Part shown: one piece after another, positions 26,334 to 34,861 of the stretch
Layout of the letters: each line of letters starts with the position of its first letter
Numbering within the stretch: the stretch's first letter is position 1
From: Herbidospora galbida
GTDB taxonomy: Bacteria; Actinomycetota; Actinomycetes; Streptosporangiales; Streptosporangiaceae
Assembly (NCBI RefSeq): GCF_005233835.1
Contig: NZ_SZQA01000001.1
Coordinates: 310,001 to 374,000, forward strand
Direction: 5' to 3'
DNA: 64,000 nucleotides
Made by a program: the position numbers and the translations under genes
Notes under the pieces: generated by a model
What the model saw: only the letters and a program-made list of their open reading frames with translations
Database searches by the model: none
Told to the model about the DNA's origin: nothing

Positions 26334-26546
26334 ATGAAGACGAAAGTCGTGAGGGTTCTCCCCCGGCAGCCCGCCGATTGGTACAACGACCCGAACAGCA
26401 CGGCCGCGCGGGGAGGCTGCAGCCAGCACGGGACACCGCCGTGCCATGACGAGATCGTCGCGAGCGTGATCCTCGAGGACGCCGGGAGCCACGACATCCG
26501 GTGGGCCGTGTGCCGGCGGGGCCTCGACCAGCTTCCACCCGCCTGA
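26334..26546 (+). CDS. Small hypothetical protein
   Basis: A 70-codon frame from ATG 26334, divergent from the secreted-protein gene 93 bases away. It contains three Cys (GGCSQHG, PPCHDE, AVCRRG) and a mixed, plausible composition. No ribosome binding site or family is recognised. Codon usage is GC3-rich like its neighbours, which is the main support. Confidence 0.35.
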   Translation: MKTKVVRVLPRQPADWYNDPNSTAARGGCSQHGTPPCHDEIVASVILEDAGSHDIRWAVCRRGLDQLPPA

Positions 26547-27000
26547 CGCGAACGCCGAACGCGCGCGGCCACCTCACTGCCTGCTCGGGTGTGTTCCTCG
26601 TCCATGAGGTGCGCCTCGCGGACGACTCTCGACGATCGCCTCGTGTCAGGCGTGGGCCGACGAGCAGCGGCACAAGTCAGACCGCACGACAGTCGGCCTT
26701 CGAACCTGTCGGGCTCTCGATCGTCTGGATGTCCCGCGCACACGCGAGCAGGTCTGACGGCCGTTGCAGATCACCGAGCGACAGGTCGGCCAAGTCGGTG
26801 GCGGGTCGGTGAGGCGATGGGGATGCCCGGCCGGAGGATGTGGGATCGGCGGCCGACTCGCCGATGCCGTCCAGGACACTTGACTGAAATCCATTCTCAC
26901 ATGAGATGAAAAAAGTCGTGACATTAGTTTCCTCCAACCTCTTGACCTATGAGAGAGCGCTCTCAAAGATCAGTGGTGCCCCCCAAGGAAGGAACGAACC
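26547..27000. other. Intergenic stretch ending in a regulated promoter
   Basis: About 450 bases with no supported gene. The right end (26880-26970) is AT-richer than its surroundings and carries the promoter and operator of the beta-helix gene. A minus-strand frame reading DLADLSLGDLQRPSDLL near 26760-26800 may be a gene remnant, but cannot be assigned. Confidence 0.4.
26942..26970 (+). promoter_or_regulatory. Promoter with LacI-type operator in its spacer
   Basis: TTGACC (26942-26947), 17 bases, AAAGAT (26965-26970; weak). The spacer contains the perfect palindrome GAGAGCGCTCTC (26953-26964), whose 14-base frame matches the actinobacterial CelR/CebR box TGGGAGCGCTCCCA at 11 positions. Repression of the beta-helix gene in the absence of an oligosaccharide inducer is a fair inference. 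Confidence 0.55.
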
Positions 27001-28833
27001 ATGACGACCACCCGCCGGCCCTATCTCGGCAGGTTGTTCGCCTTAGGGCTGCTACTGGCGGCCTCCGTCGTGTCGACAGGCCCGGCCGCCACTGCGGCGG
27101 CGCCGGTGGCCGACCTCGGCTCGAACGTCACCGTCTTCGACCCGAGCATGCCGCTCAGCACGATCCAGGCGACCCTCGACGCGGCGCACGCCGCCCAGGT
27201 CGACAACGAGATGGGCACCACCCGGCACGCCTACCTCTTCAAGCCGGGCACCTACGGGACCGCCGAGCAGCCGCTGCACTTCAAGGTCGGCTACTACACC
27301 GAGATCGCCGGTCTGGGCGCCTCGCCCACCGACGTCGTCATCAACGGCAAGGTCGAGGTCTACAACCGCTGCCTGACGCCCACCAACTGCATCGCCCTGA
27401 CCAACTTCTGGCGGACCATCTCCAACCTGTCGATCAACATCACCGGCAAGGGCTCGGAGGGCTGCCGTACCGGAACGAACTTCTGGGCGGTCTCCCAGGC
27501 GGTGTCCATGCGCCGGCTCAACGTCACCGGCGGCAACCTGTCGCTGATGGACTACTGCACCGCCGGCCCGCAGTACGCCAGCGGCGGCTTCATCGCCGAC
27601 TCCAAGCTGCCGTCCGTCACGAACGGATCGCAGCAGCAGTGGCTGACCCGCAACAGCGAGGTCGCCAGCTGGTCGAACGCCGTGTGGAACCAGGTGTTCG
27701 CGGGCACCGTGGGCGCTCCCGACGACTCCACGTTCCCGAGCCCGCCCTACACCACGCTCGACACCAACCCCGTCAGCCGGGAGAAGCCCTACCTGTTCGT
27801 GGACGCCGAGGGCGACTACAACGTCCGGGTGCCCGCCGCGCAGAAGAACTCCCGTGGCATCACCTGGGCCAACGGCCTGACCCCGGGGTACACGCTGCCG
27901 CTCAGCGACTTCTTCATCGCCAAGCCGTCGGACTCGGTGAAGGACATCAACAAGGCCCTCGAACAGGGCAAGCACCTGCTGCTCACGCCCGGCGTGTACG
28001 ACGTCGAGCGGAGCATCGACATCAAGCGCGCGAACACGGTCGTCCTGGGCATCGGGCACGCCACGCTGACCGCCGTCAACGCCGCGACTCCGGTCGAGAT
28101 CGCCGACGTCCCCAGCGTGATCTTCGCCGGCGTGACCATCGACGCGGGACTCAAGAAGTCGCAGGTCCTGCTGAAGGTGGGCAAGAAGGACAAGCGGAGC
28201 CACAACCCGGCGGACAACCCGACGACCCTGTCCGACGTGTACTTCCGCGTCGGCGGCCCCCACATCGGCCGGACCAACACCGCGCTCGAGGTCAACACCG
28301 ACAACGTGCTCATCGACCACACCTGGGTGTGGCGCGCCGACCACGGTGTCGAGGGCTTCACCGACACCCAGCGGTGGAACACCAACGACGGCCGCAACGG
28401 CGCCATCATCAACGGCGACAACGTGACCGCGACCGGCCTGTTCGTCGAGCACTTCCAGCGCTACAACACGATCTGGAACGGTGAGAACGGCACCACGATC
28501 CTCTACCAGAACGAGCTGCCCTACGACCCGCCGACGCAGGCCGACTGGATGAACGGCGACGTCGAGGGCTACGCCGGCTACAAGGTCGGCAACGGCGTCC
28601 AGAAGCACCAGCTCTACGGCGGCGGCGTCTACGTCTTCAACCAGAACAACCCGTCGATCCACACCGAGAACGGCTTCGAGGTGCCGGACCGTCCGGGCGT
28701 GAAACTGCACCACATCATGACCGTCAACCTCAGCGCCGGCATCATCGACCACGTCGTCAACGGCGTGGGCGGCCCGGCCGACCTGACGCGGGTCGGTTCG
28801 CCGGTGTACATCACCGACTACCCCGCTCCGTAG
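27001..28833 (+). CDS. Secreted parallel beta-helix (pectate-lyase-like) protein
   Basis: The 610-residue protein starts after AAGGAA. A signal peptide (1-35, ending TAAAPV) precedes a long beta-helix: LSTIQATLDAAHAAQVDNEM at the start, HAYLFKPGTYG, then short repeating strands such as INGDNVTATGLFVEHFQRYN and TVVLGIGHATLTAVN. Homologues in Streptomyces are sometimes labelled adenylyl cyclase, which is misleading; the fold is that of polysaccharide lyases and GH55-type glucanases. Enzymatic activity is not proven. The CelR-like operator and neighbouring hydrolases suggest action on plant polysaccharide. A strong hairpin follows six bases after the stop. Confidence 0.75.
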   Translation: MTTTRRPYLGRLFALGLLLAASVVSTGPAATAAAPVADLGSNVTVFDPSMPLSTIQATLDAAHAAQVDNEMGTTRHAYLFKPGTYGTAEQPLHFKVGYYTEIAGLGASPTDVVINGKVEVYNRCLTPTNCIALTNFWRTISNLSINITGKGSEGCRTGTNFWAVSQAVSMRRLNVTGGNLSLMDYCTAGPQYASGGFIADSKLPSVTNGSQQQWLTRNSEVASWSNAVWNQVFAGTVGAPDDSTFPSPPYTTLDTNPVSREKPYLFVDAEGDYNVRVPAAQKNSRGITWANGLTPGYTLPLSDFFIAKPSDSVKDINKALEQGKHLLLTPGVYDVERSIDIKRANTVVLGIGHATLTAVNAATPVEIADVPSVIFAGVTIDAGLKKSQVLLKVGKKDKRSHNPADNPTTLSDVYFRVGGPHIGRTNTALEVNTDNVLIDHTWVWRADHGVEGFTDTQRWNTNDGRNGAIINGDNVTATGLFVEHFQRYNTIWNGENGTTILYQNELPYDPPTQADWMNGDVEGYAGYKVGNGVQKHQLYGGGVYVFNQNNPSIHTENGFEVPDRPGVKLHHIMTVNLSAGIIDHVVNGVGGPADLTRVGSPVYITDYPAP

Positions 28834-28839
28834 TCCGAC

Positions 28840-28869
28840 CCTCGGGTGGGCCGCCCGGCCCACCCGAGG
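28840..28869 (+). terminator. Strong hairpin terminator
   Basis: Perfect 13-base arms CCTCGGGTGGGCC (28840-28852) and GGCCCACCCGAGG (28857-28869) around loop GCCC, directly after the beta-helix gene. No T-run. Confidence 0.75.
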
Positions 28870-29722
28870 ATCCTCGCGCGGGACGCCGCCGCGCTCGGCT
28901 GGGGTGTCTCCAGCGAGGGACCCGGCGTGACCAACCTGGAACCCGGGGGCTTCGCCTCTCCGAACCCCGGCGGCCGAGTGCGGGTGCGCGGATGCCTGCC
29001 GGAGAACGACGATCCGGTCGAGTAGGCCACTTCGCGCGTGCACGTGTCATGACCGTCGAAGAGCCCTCGTAGGGCACTCCGCCGACCGGGCCTTGGAAGC
29101 AGCACCGCGCGATGCCTTCAGCTTGTCGGGTTTCCGACTCGGCCGACCCCTTGACCGGATGTCCCGCAGTCGGTGTGTGCAACCGGCCCCGCGGCCCGCA
29201 AGGTCCGGCGACCTTGGGCTCCCCCTGGATGACTGGGATCGCTTCCCCGCAGACGACCAACTTCATCTGCGCGATCTCGTCCTGATATCCAAGCCCCGTA
29301 GCCGACCCCGCTTTCGATCGAAACTATCGGAGTCTTGTCGAAAGTTCTGGCGGGGACGCCCTGCAGGTGACGCCGGAAACCCATGATCATCGTGGTGCGC
29401 CATCGCCCCCTCTCGGCATGCGATCGGCCCCTCACGGCGAAAGTTTCACGCTGTGCGCCCGGAACCAGAACGAAGCTTCCCCGGCCGTCCCAGCACAGAG
29501 GCGGACTGCGCACGACCGCGTCCTGAGTTACGTATCAAGCTGCTTGACATCCGTGAACAGGTCGTATGTGCTCCCTTGCGTTACACGCCATGCCGATAAG
29601 CCCTCAGAGATGTCAGCGCTCCCACGGTTTCGCGGCTCCGGGCATTCGATGCCCCTGAAGGAGAGGAACGCAGAACATGTCTTTATCGTCGGCCCGGCCC
29701 CGACAGCCGGAGGGAATCGCGA
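28870..29722. other. Long intergenic region with a 3' gene relic and operators
   Basis: About 850 bases. From the hairpin to a stop at 29023-29025, the plus strand reads ILARDAAALGWGVSSEGPGV then CLPENDDPVE, which looks like the tail of a lost gene. Further right are palindromes TTTCGATCGAAA (29312-29323) and GAAAGTTTC (29439-29447), and a CelR-like site at 29611-29624. No complete gene is supported. Confidence 0.4.
29611..29624. promoter_or_regulatory. CelR/CebR-like operator before the esterase gene
   Basis: TGTCAGCGCTCCCA matches the 14-base CelR/CebR consensus TGGGAGCGCTCCCA at 12 positions, about 100 bases before the esterase start. The regulator gene is not in the window. Confidence 0.5.
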
Positions 29723-31099
29723 ATGTTCAGGAATAGGTCCGTCTTCGGGGCCGTGGCGCTCGCGGCGGCATTCGTCCTGGTGGCGGGGCACGCGGCGGTG
29801 ACCAGCGGGACCAGCGCAGGCTCCTCGGCGTTCGCCGCCGCGACCTCGGGATGCGGGAAGAACCCGACGCTGACCAGCGGAACCCACACCATTCAGTCCA
29901 GCGGAAGGAATCGCAGCTTCATTCTGCGGATTCCGTCGAACTACAACAACAACAATCCCTACCGCCTGATCTTCGGCATTCACTGGCTGAACGGCACCAT
30001 GAACGACGTCGACTCCGGTGGAAGCAGCGGTGCCTCCTGGTCCTACTACGGCCAGCGGCAGCTGTCGAACAACAGCACGATCTTCATCGCGCCCCAGGGC
30101 CTCAACAACGGCTGGGCCAACTCCAACGGCGAGGACGTCACCCTCTTCGACGACATCCTGCAGCGCGTGGAGGCCGACCTCTGCATCGACACCTCGCTGC
30201 GGTTCGCCATGGGCTTCAGCTACGGCGGCGGCATGAGCTTCTCCCTCGCGTGCAGCCGCGCGAACGTCTTCCGGGCGGTCGCGGTCTTCGCCGGCGCGCA
30301 GCTCAGCGGATGCAACGGCGGCAACCAGCCCATCGCCTACATGGGCCTGCACGGCATCACCGACAACGTCCTGAACATCTCGCAGGGACGGGCGCTGCGG
30401 GACAGGTTCGTGCGCAACAACGGCTGCACCTCCCAGAACCCGCCGGAACCGTCGTCGGGCAGCCGGGGGCACGTCGTCACCGCCTACTCGGGGTGCCAGG
30501 CCGGATATCCCGTCGTCTGGGCCGCGTACGACAACGGCCACACGCCGGCCCCGGTGGACGGGACCTACACGGAGAACGGCGCCCAGACCTGGACCAAGAC
30601 GGAGGTGTGGAGGTTCATCTCCCAGTTCCAGAGCACGTCGGGGCCCAACCCGACGCCCAGCCCCAGCCCCAGCCCCAGCGCCAGCCCCAGCGCCAGCCCG
30701 ACGCCCACTCCGACGCCGACCCCCGGCACCAGTTTCCGCCTGCGCAACGAGGCCGCCGGACGCTGCGTCGACTCTCCCAACAGCGCCAGCGCCAACGGCA
30801 CCCTGCTGCAGATCTACGACTGCCACTCCAACGCCAACCAGCTCTTCAGCTACGGCTCAGGCAGACTCTCGACCCTCGGCAAGTGCCTCGACTCCCCCAC
30901 GAACGCCGGATCGGGCACCCGCGTCCAGCTGTGGGACTGCCACACCAACAGCAACCAGCAGTGGACCTTCAACTCCAACGGCACCGTGACCAGCGGCGCC
31001 AACAACCTGTGCCTCAATGCCACGGGCACCGGTAACACCGCCACCGTGACGGTCGCCTCGTGCAACGGCCAGGCCAGCCAGAGATGGACCCGGGCATGA
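29723..31099 (+). CDS. Secreted CE1-type (feruloyl/acetylxylan) esterase with CBM13
   Basis: The 458-residue protein starts at ATG 29723 behind GGAGGG. A signal peptide (about 1-40) leads to an alpha/beta-hydrolase domain (about 42-305) with nucleophile Ser166 in GFSYGG, Asp214 (GITD) and His273 (NGHTPAP), the layout of CE1 feruloyl esterases and PHB-depolymerase-like enzymes. A Pro/Ser/Thr linker (about 307-331) joins a ricin-type CBM13 (about 332-458) with repeated DCH-N-N-Q-W units. It probably removes ferulate or acetyl from arabinoxylan outside the cell, fitting the arabinofuranosidase next door. Confidence 0.88.
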   Translation: MFRNRSVFGAVALAAAFVLVAGHAAVTSGTSAGSSAFAAATSGCGKNPTLTSGTHTIQSSGRNRSFILRIPSNYNNNNPYRLIFGIHWLNGTMNDVDSGGSSGASWSYYGQRQLSNNSTIFIAPQGLNNGWANSNGEDVTLFDDILQRVEADLCIDTSLRFAMGFSYGGGMSFSLACSRANVFRAVAVFAGAQLSGCNGGNQPIAYMGLHGITDNVLNISQGRALRDRFVRNNGCTSQNPPEPSSGSRGHVVTAYSGCQAGYPVVWAAYDNGHTPAPVDGTYTENGAQTWTKTEVWRFISQFQSTSGPNPTPSPSPSPSASPSASPTPTPTPTPGTSFRLRNEAAGRCVDSPNSASANGTLLQIYDCHSNANQLFSYGSGRLSTLGKCLDSPTNAGSGTRVQLWDCHTNSNQQWTFNSNGTVTSGANNLCLNATGTGNTATVTVASCNGQASQRWTRA

Positions 31100-31114
31100 C
31101 CCGCTAGCGAACCG

Positions 31115-31148
31115 CGAACCGACCGCCACTGGGTTGTGGCGGTCGGTT
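31115..31148. terminator. Bidirectional hairpin terminator
   Basis: Perfect 14-base arms GAACCGACCGCCAC (31115-31128) and GTGGCGGTCGGTTC (31135-31148) with loop TGGGTT, between the convergent esterase and arabinofuranosidase genes. Confidence 0.75.
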
Positions 31149-31166
31149 CGTCGTCTTGGGCCGGGG

Positions 31167-32615
31167 TCAGCTGCGCAGGGTCCAGCGCTGGTTCTGCTGT
31201 CCGTTGCAGGACCAGAGGATGAGCCTGGTGCCGTTGGCCGTGCCGGCCGCGTTGGCGTCCAGGCACTTGCCTGACTGCACGCCGGTGATGGTGCCGTTGG
31301 AGTTGACGTTCCACCGCTGGTTGGCTCCGCCGTTGCAGTCCCAGATGATCACCGGGGTGCCGTCGGCGGTGCCCTGACCGGAGGCGTCGAGGCACTTGGT
31401 GCCGTGCACCTGCAGCTGCCCGGACGAGGTGCGGGTCCATCGCTGGGTGGTCGTCGTGGCGGAGCAGTCCCACAGGTGGACGGCCGAGCCGTTGGCGCTG
31501 CCGTTGTTGACCACGTCGACGCACCGGTTCGACTGGCCGCCGACGATCTGGACGCCCTGCTGCGGGGTGCCGCCCGACGGCGCGTAGCCGGCGGCGGTGA
31601 TGTTGGCCTGCACGGCGTTCTCGGTGGCCTCCGACGGGTAACCGGAGGTCAGCACGCCCTCGAAGAAGGTGCCTCGGCCGGAGACGCTGTTGTCGCCGCC
31701 GATGCCGAGCAGGATCGCGCCCTCCTTCTTCATCGGGTGGTAGCCGTTGGGCCGTCGCCCGTCGAAGTAGGTGGTCAGGCCGCCCGACTGGGCGTTGCCG
31801 CCGCGGATGGCCCAGTGGTTGGGCTCGCCCTTGACGATGGCGGTGACGAAGCGGTGGTTGATCGGGGCGAGGTTGTTGTAGCCCGCGTTCACTCCGGAGA
31901 ACAGGCCCCATTCCAGGTCGGCCATGATCCAGGGACCGGCTCCGGCCCCGTAGCCCCACTGCTTGTTGGCCCCGAAGTAGACGGTCTCCATGATGGCGGG
32001 GGCGTCGGCCTGGCCGTCGGTCTGCGCGTTGCCGTAGTCGAAGCAGCACCACTGGTTGTAGTGGGTGCCGTCGAGGACGGCGTAGATGCCCTCGGGCTGG
32101 TCGCCGGTGGCGACGCCGTTGGTGTTGTTGTTGCGGTAGCCGGTGCCGGGCTCGATGCGGACGCCGTAGGCCTTCTGGCCGCCGACGGTGATGGGGGCGG
32201 CCTTCGCGTCGGCCAGGTTGTCCCAGCCGCCGGGGGCGGGGCCGGGCCAGTAGCCGGGCGGGGCCTGGGTGAGGCGGTTGTCACGGCCCGACTGGTCGTA
32301 GAGGATCGTGATGACGCAGCTGGTGTCGGCGCAGAACGCGTCCTGGGTCGCGGCGTTGACCACCCCGCCCGCGCTGAGCAGCCCGATGTCGCGGGTGGTG
32401 TTGTCCGAAGACCGCCTGACCTGGTAGAGCGGGCCGTTGAAGGCGCCGTACAGGGCGCGGGTGGTGCTGTGTGCGGCGACGCAGGGAGTGCCGCCCGCCG
32501 CGTAGATGTCGCACGGGCCGGTGGTGGCGGCCTGCGCCGTGGGCACGTAACCGCTCGCGGCCAGGAGGAACGAGATCCCGGCCGTGGCCAGCAGGCTTTT
32601 CAACCTCGTCTTCAC
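31167..32615 (-). CDS. Secreted GH54 alpha-L-arabinofuranosidase with CBM13
   Basis: The 482-residue protein begins at GTG 32615, whose AGGAGCTG ribosome binding site lies across the stop of the upstream gene. After a signal peptide (1-29) comes the GH54 catalytic domain (about 30-345), beginning GPCDIYAAGGTPCVAAHSTT. The vicinal cysteines 190-191 (WCCFDYGNAQ), nucleophile Glu235 (ADLEWGLFSG) and acid/base Asp308 (GGDNSVSGRG) correspond to those of fungal AbfB. Fungal enzymes carry a CBM42; here a ricin-type CBM13 with three QxW repeats (about 355-482) replaces it. It removes arabinose side chains from arabinoxylan. It is the second gene of a two-gene operon. Confidence 0.92.
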   Translation of the reverse strand: MKTRLKSLLATAGISFLLAASGYVPTAQAATTGPCDIYAAGGTPCVAAHSTTRALYGAFNGPLYQVRRSSDNTTRDIGLLSAGGVVNAATQDAFCADTSCVITILYDQSGRDNRLTQAPPGYWPGPAPGGWDNLADAKAAPITVGGQKAYGVRIEPGTGYRNNNTNGVATGDQPEGIYAVLDGTHYNQWCCFDYGNAQTDGQADAPAIMETVYFGANKQWGYGAGAGPWIMADLEWGLFSGVNAGYNNLAPINHRFVTAIVKGEPNHWAIRGGNAQSGGLTTYFDGRRPNGYHPMKKEGAILLGIGGDNSVSGRGTFFEGVLTSGYPSEATENAVQANITAAGYAPSGGTPQQGVQIVGGQSNRCVDVVNNGSANGSAVHLWDCSATTTTQRWTRTSSGQLQVHGTKCLDASGQGTADGTPVIIWDCNGGANQRWNVNSNGTITGVQSGKCLDANAAGTANGTRLILWSCNGQQNQRWTLRS

Positions 32616-32619
32616 GCCA

Positions 32620-34395
32620 TCAGCTCCTGGTCCACTTCTGGCTGCTGGTGCCGGTGCAGGACCACAACTGGACCCTGGTCCCGTTCGCGGTGCCGAAGTT
32701 GCTCGCCTCCAGGCACTTGCCGGAGTGCACGCCGGTGACGGTGCCGTCGGCGTTGAGGTTCCACTGCTGGTTGGTCTGGCCGTTGCAGTCCCAGATGATC
32801 ACCGCGGTGCCGTTGGCGGTGCCCTGGCCGGAGGCGTCGAGGCACTTGTTGCCGTAGACCCGCAGTTCCCGGGCGGAGGTCGTCGTCCACTGCTGGTTGG
32901 CGGCGCCGGCGTTGCAGTCCCACAGGTGCACGGCCGCGCCGTTGGCCTGGGAGACGTTGGCGACGTCCAGGCACCGGTTCGCGTTCTGGTTGCGCAGCAC
33001 CGACGTCGACCCGTTGCCGGGATCGGTGGAGGGAGGCAACAGGGTGATCGTGTAGGTGTCGTCGATGGCGGTGTGCGGCAGGTTGACCGTCGTGGCGTTG
33101 CCCGACAGGGTCACCACGGCGTTCTGGACGGTGACCGGGGCGGTGACGGCCCCGCCTCCGTTGGACGGGATGCGCTCGGCGACGACCCGCACCTGGTTGT
33201 TCTGCACGATGCCGCTGGTGGCGTCGAGGCGCTGCAGGTTGACGGCGACGTTGCCGGTCGTGGTGCCGCCGCCGACCAGGATCTTGGCCGTCCCGGACGC
33301 CTTGGTGGCGAAGGCGTCGTAGTTGGCGCTGGGGGTGACGGAGACGATCTGGCCGGTCTGCGAGCCGTAGAAGCGGTAGGCCCACCATTCGCCCTTGGGC
33401 TGGTACTGGCCCGAGGAGTTGCGGACGAGCAGGTTGCCGAGGTCGTTGTGCAGGTTTCCGCCGCCCGCCCAGTTGGCGCGCAGGCCGTCGGCGCCGGCCC
33501 GCTCCAGGCGCGCGATGTACCAGGCGCCGTCGGCGGGGTTCTGCTCGTTGGAGGCCCCGTACTCGTTGATCTGGTAGGGCCGGGGGTGCGGGATGCTCCG
33601 GGAGTTCAGCGTGGTGTTGGCCGCCGCGACGTTGGCCACCGGGTCGCCCGGCAGGGAGTGCCAGCTGATGATGTCGGGCACCACGTTGTTGGCCTTGACG
33701 TAGTCGAGGTAGGCGTTCCAGAACGCGTGGCCGGTCGACGGCACGCACGCGCAGCTCGGCCCGACGATCAGATGCGCCGGGAACGCGGCCCTGATCCGCT
33801 GGTAGGTGCGCCGCCACAGCTCGAAGTACTGGGACTGGGGGCGGTTCCAGAACAGGGTGATGTTGGGCTCGTTCCACAGGTCCCACTGCACCGGCGCGCC
33901 GGTGGCCTGCACGTCGGCGATCAGGCGGGTGAGGAAGTTGTCGTAGTCGGTCCAGTTGCCGTTGTCGCCGGGGAAGCGGGAGATCGGGTAGCCGTCGGCG
34001 CCCCACAGGTCATGGACGAGCAGGATGAACTCCCCGCCGAGCGAACGGGTGCGCAGTAACTGGGCGCGGGTGGCGTTCCAGCGGCGGTCGTACTTGCCCG
34101 ACACCCAGCCGCCGGGGCTGTCGAGCTGGGCCCCGCCGGCCCGCATGTAGCGGAACTTCACGTCGGTGAAGTACTGGCTGGGCGGGCCGGACGCGTTCTC
34201 CGTCATGCCGTAGATCCAGCCGGAGGCCCGGTAGGTGGGCGTGCCGCCGCCGGCGGAGAAGTCGACGCTGATGGACTGGTCGGCCGCCTGGGCGGGCGTG
34301 GCCGTTGTCACGACGGGGACCGCGACGAGTGCGCCGACCGCGAGGAAGGCCGCGAGCACGCGGCGGCTCCGGCGGGCGATGTCGCCAACGTTCAT
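32620..34395 (-). CDS. Secreted clan GH-A glycoside hydrolase (GH39-like) with CBM13
   Basis: The 591-residue protein has a ribosome binding site GAGGAGA eight bases before the ATG. A signal peptide (1-38, ending PAQAAD) precedes a TIM barrel (about 40-340) with acid/base Glu176 in WDLWNEPN and nucleophile Glu278 in YQINEYG, then a beta domain (about 350-455). A ricin-type CBM13 (about 465-591) with DCNAG-NQQW-type repeats ends the protein. The family is probably GH39-like (beta-xylosidase), although related clan GH-A families cannot be excluded by eye. It is first in an operon with the GH54 gene, four bases apart, under a LacI-type palindrome at 34482-34495. Confidence 0.85.
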   Translation of the reverse strand: MNVGDIARRSRRVLAAFLAVGALVAVPVVTTATPAQAADQSISVDFSAGGGTPTYRASGWIYGMTENASGPPSQYFTDVKFRYMRAGGAQLDSPGGWVSGKYDRRWNATRAQLLRTRSLGGEFILLVHDLWGADGYPISRFPGDNGNWTDYDNFLTRLIADVQATGAPVQWDLWNEPNITLFWNRPQSQYFELWRRTYQRIRAAFPAHLIVGPSCACVPSTGHAFWNAYLDYVKANNVVPDIISWHSLPGDPVANVAAANTTLNSRSIPHPRPYQINEYGASNEQNPADGAWYIARLERAGADGLRANWAGGGNLHNDLGNLLVRNSSGQYQPKGEWWAYRFYGSQTGQIVSVTPSANYDAFATKASGTAKILVGGGTTTGNVAVNLQRLDATSGIVQNNQVRVVAERIPSNGGGAVTAPVTVQNAVVTLSGNATTVNLPHTAIDDTYTITLLPPSTDPGNGSTSVLRNQNANRCLDVANVSQANGAAVHLWDCNAGAANQQWTTTSARELRVYGNKCLDASGQGTANGTAVIIWDCNGQTNQQWNLNADGTVTGVHSGKCLEASNFGTANGTRVQLWSCTGTSSQKWTRS

Positions 34396-34481
34396 CTCGG
34401 ATCTCTCCTCATTGGGGGGTGCTGAGCACAGGTGAGGGAAGCGGCTTCACGGCGGTCGCGACACCCGGAAAAGCCTGACGA

Positions 34482-34495
34482 TCGAATCGATTCGA
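34482..34495. promoter_or_regulatory. LacI-type operator upstream of the hydrolase operon
   Basis: TCGAATCGATTCGA, a perfect 14-base palindrome with central CG, 87 bases before the start at 34395. A near copy, TCGAATCGATACGA, lies before the broken gene at 34862. The pair suggests one LacI-family regulator for both. Confidence 0.55.
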
Positions 34496-34683
34496 CCGCA
34501 GATTAGATCTCGCCCCCAGTGCTGTCAACAACGCGCGTCAGGCACGCTGCTCCCTCTCGCCACGGCCGGCTCGCCTGGGGTCGGCATACCGGCCGGGTAC
34601 AATAAGCAGGCTTATCGATGAGGTGTAGACGTCATCTTCCGGTTGAAATGCCGATTGAGGTCGTATTCGGTCAGGCGATGAGT

Positions 34684-34696
34684 ATGAAACTTTCAT
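34684..34696. promoter_or_regulatory. GAAA-N-TTTC palindrome
   Basis: ATGAAACTTTCAT is symmetrical around its central C. The core GAAA-N-TTTC also occurs at 29439-29447. In streptomycetes a similar sequence controls xylanase genes, so this may be a second operator class of the cluster. Short and possibly chance. Confidence 0.3.
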
Positions 34697-34783
34697 TCTC
34701 ATGCAGAGGATTGTCGCTGCCGTCTGCCTGTCGCAACGCCGCGTCCGCCGCACTGACGGCGGCAGACGCGAGAGAGCGCCTTC

Positions 34784-34811
34784 TTGACAAAGGAGGAGCG
34801 GATCTTACCCT
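34784..34811 (+). promoter_or_regulatory. Sigma-70 type promoter of the broken secreted-enzyme gene
   Basis: TTGACA (34784-34789), 16 bases, TACCCT (34806-34811). A LacI-type operator follows immediately at 34827-34840, then CAGGAGA and the GTG at 34862. Confidence 0.6.
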
Positions 34812-34826
34812 GAGGTCCTCACCTGA

Positions 34827-34840
34827 TCGAATCGATACGA
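34827..34840. promoter_or_regulatory. LacI-type operator, second copy
   Basis: TCGAATCGATACGA differs at one position from the perfect palindrome at 34482-34495 and lies just downstream of the promoter at 34784, a roadblock position. Confidence 0.5.
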
Positions 34841-34861
34841 CGCCCACCGACAGGAGACAGC

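Noticed and set aside
32584-34059. Long frame opposite the GH39-like gene
   Set aside because: Val/Gly-rich shadow; the sense strand has both catalytic glutamates, signal peptide and CBM13.
34602-34615. ATAAGC-AG-GCTTAT inverted repeat as an operator
   Set aside because: Arms of only six bases in an AT-richer stretch, with no gene start or second copy nearby.
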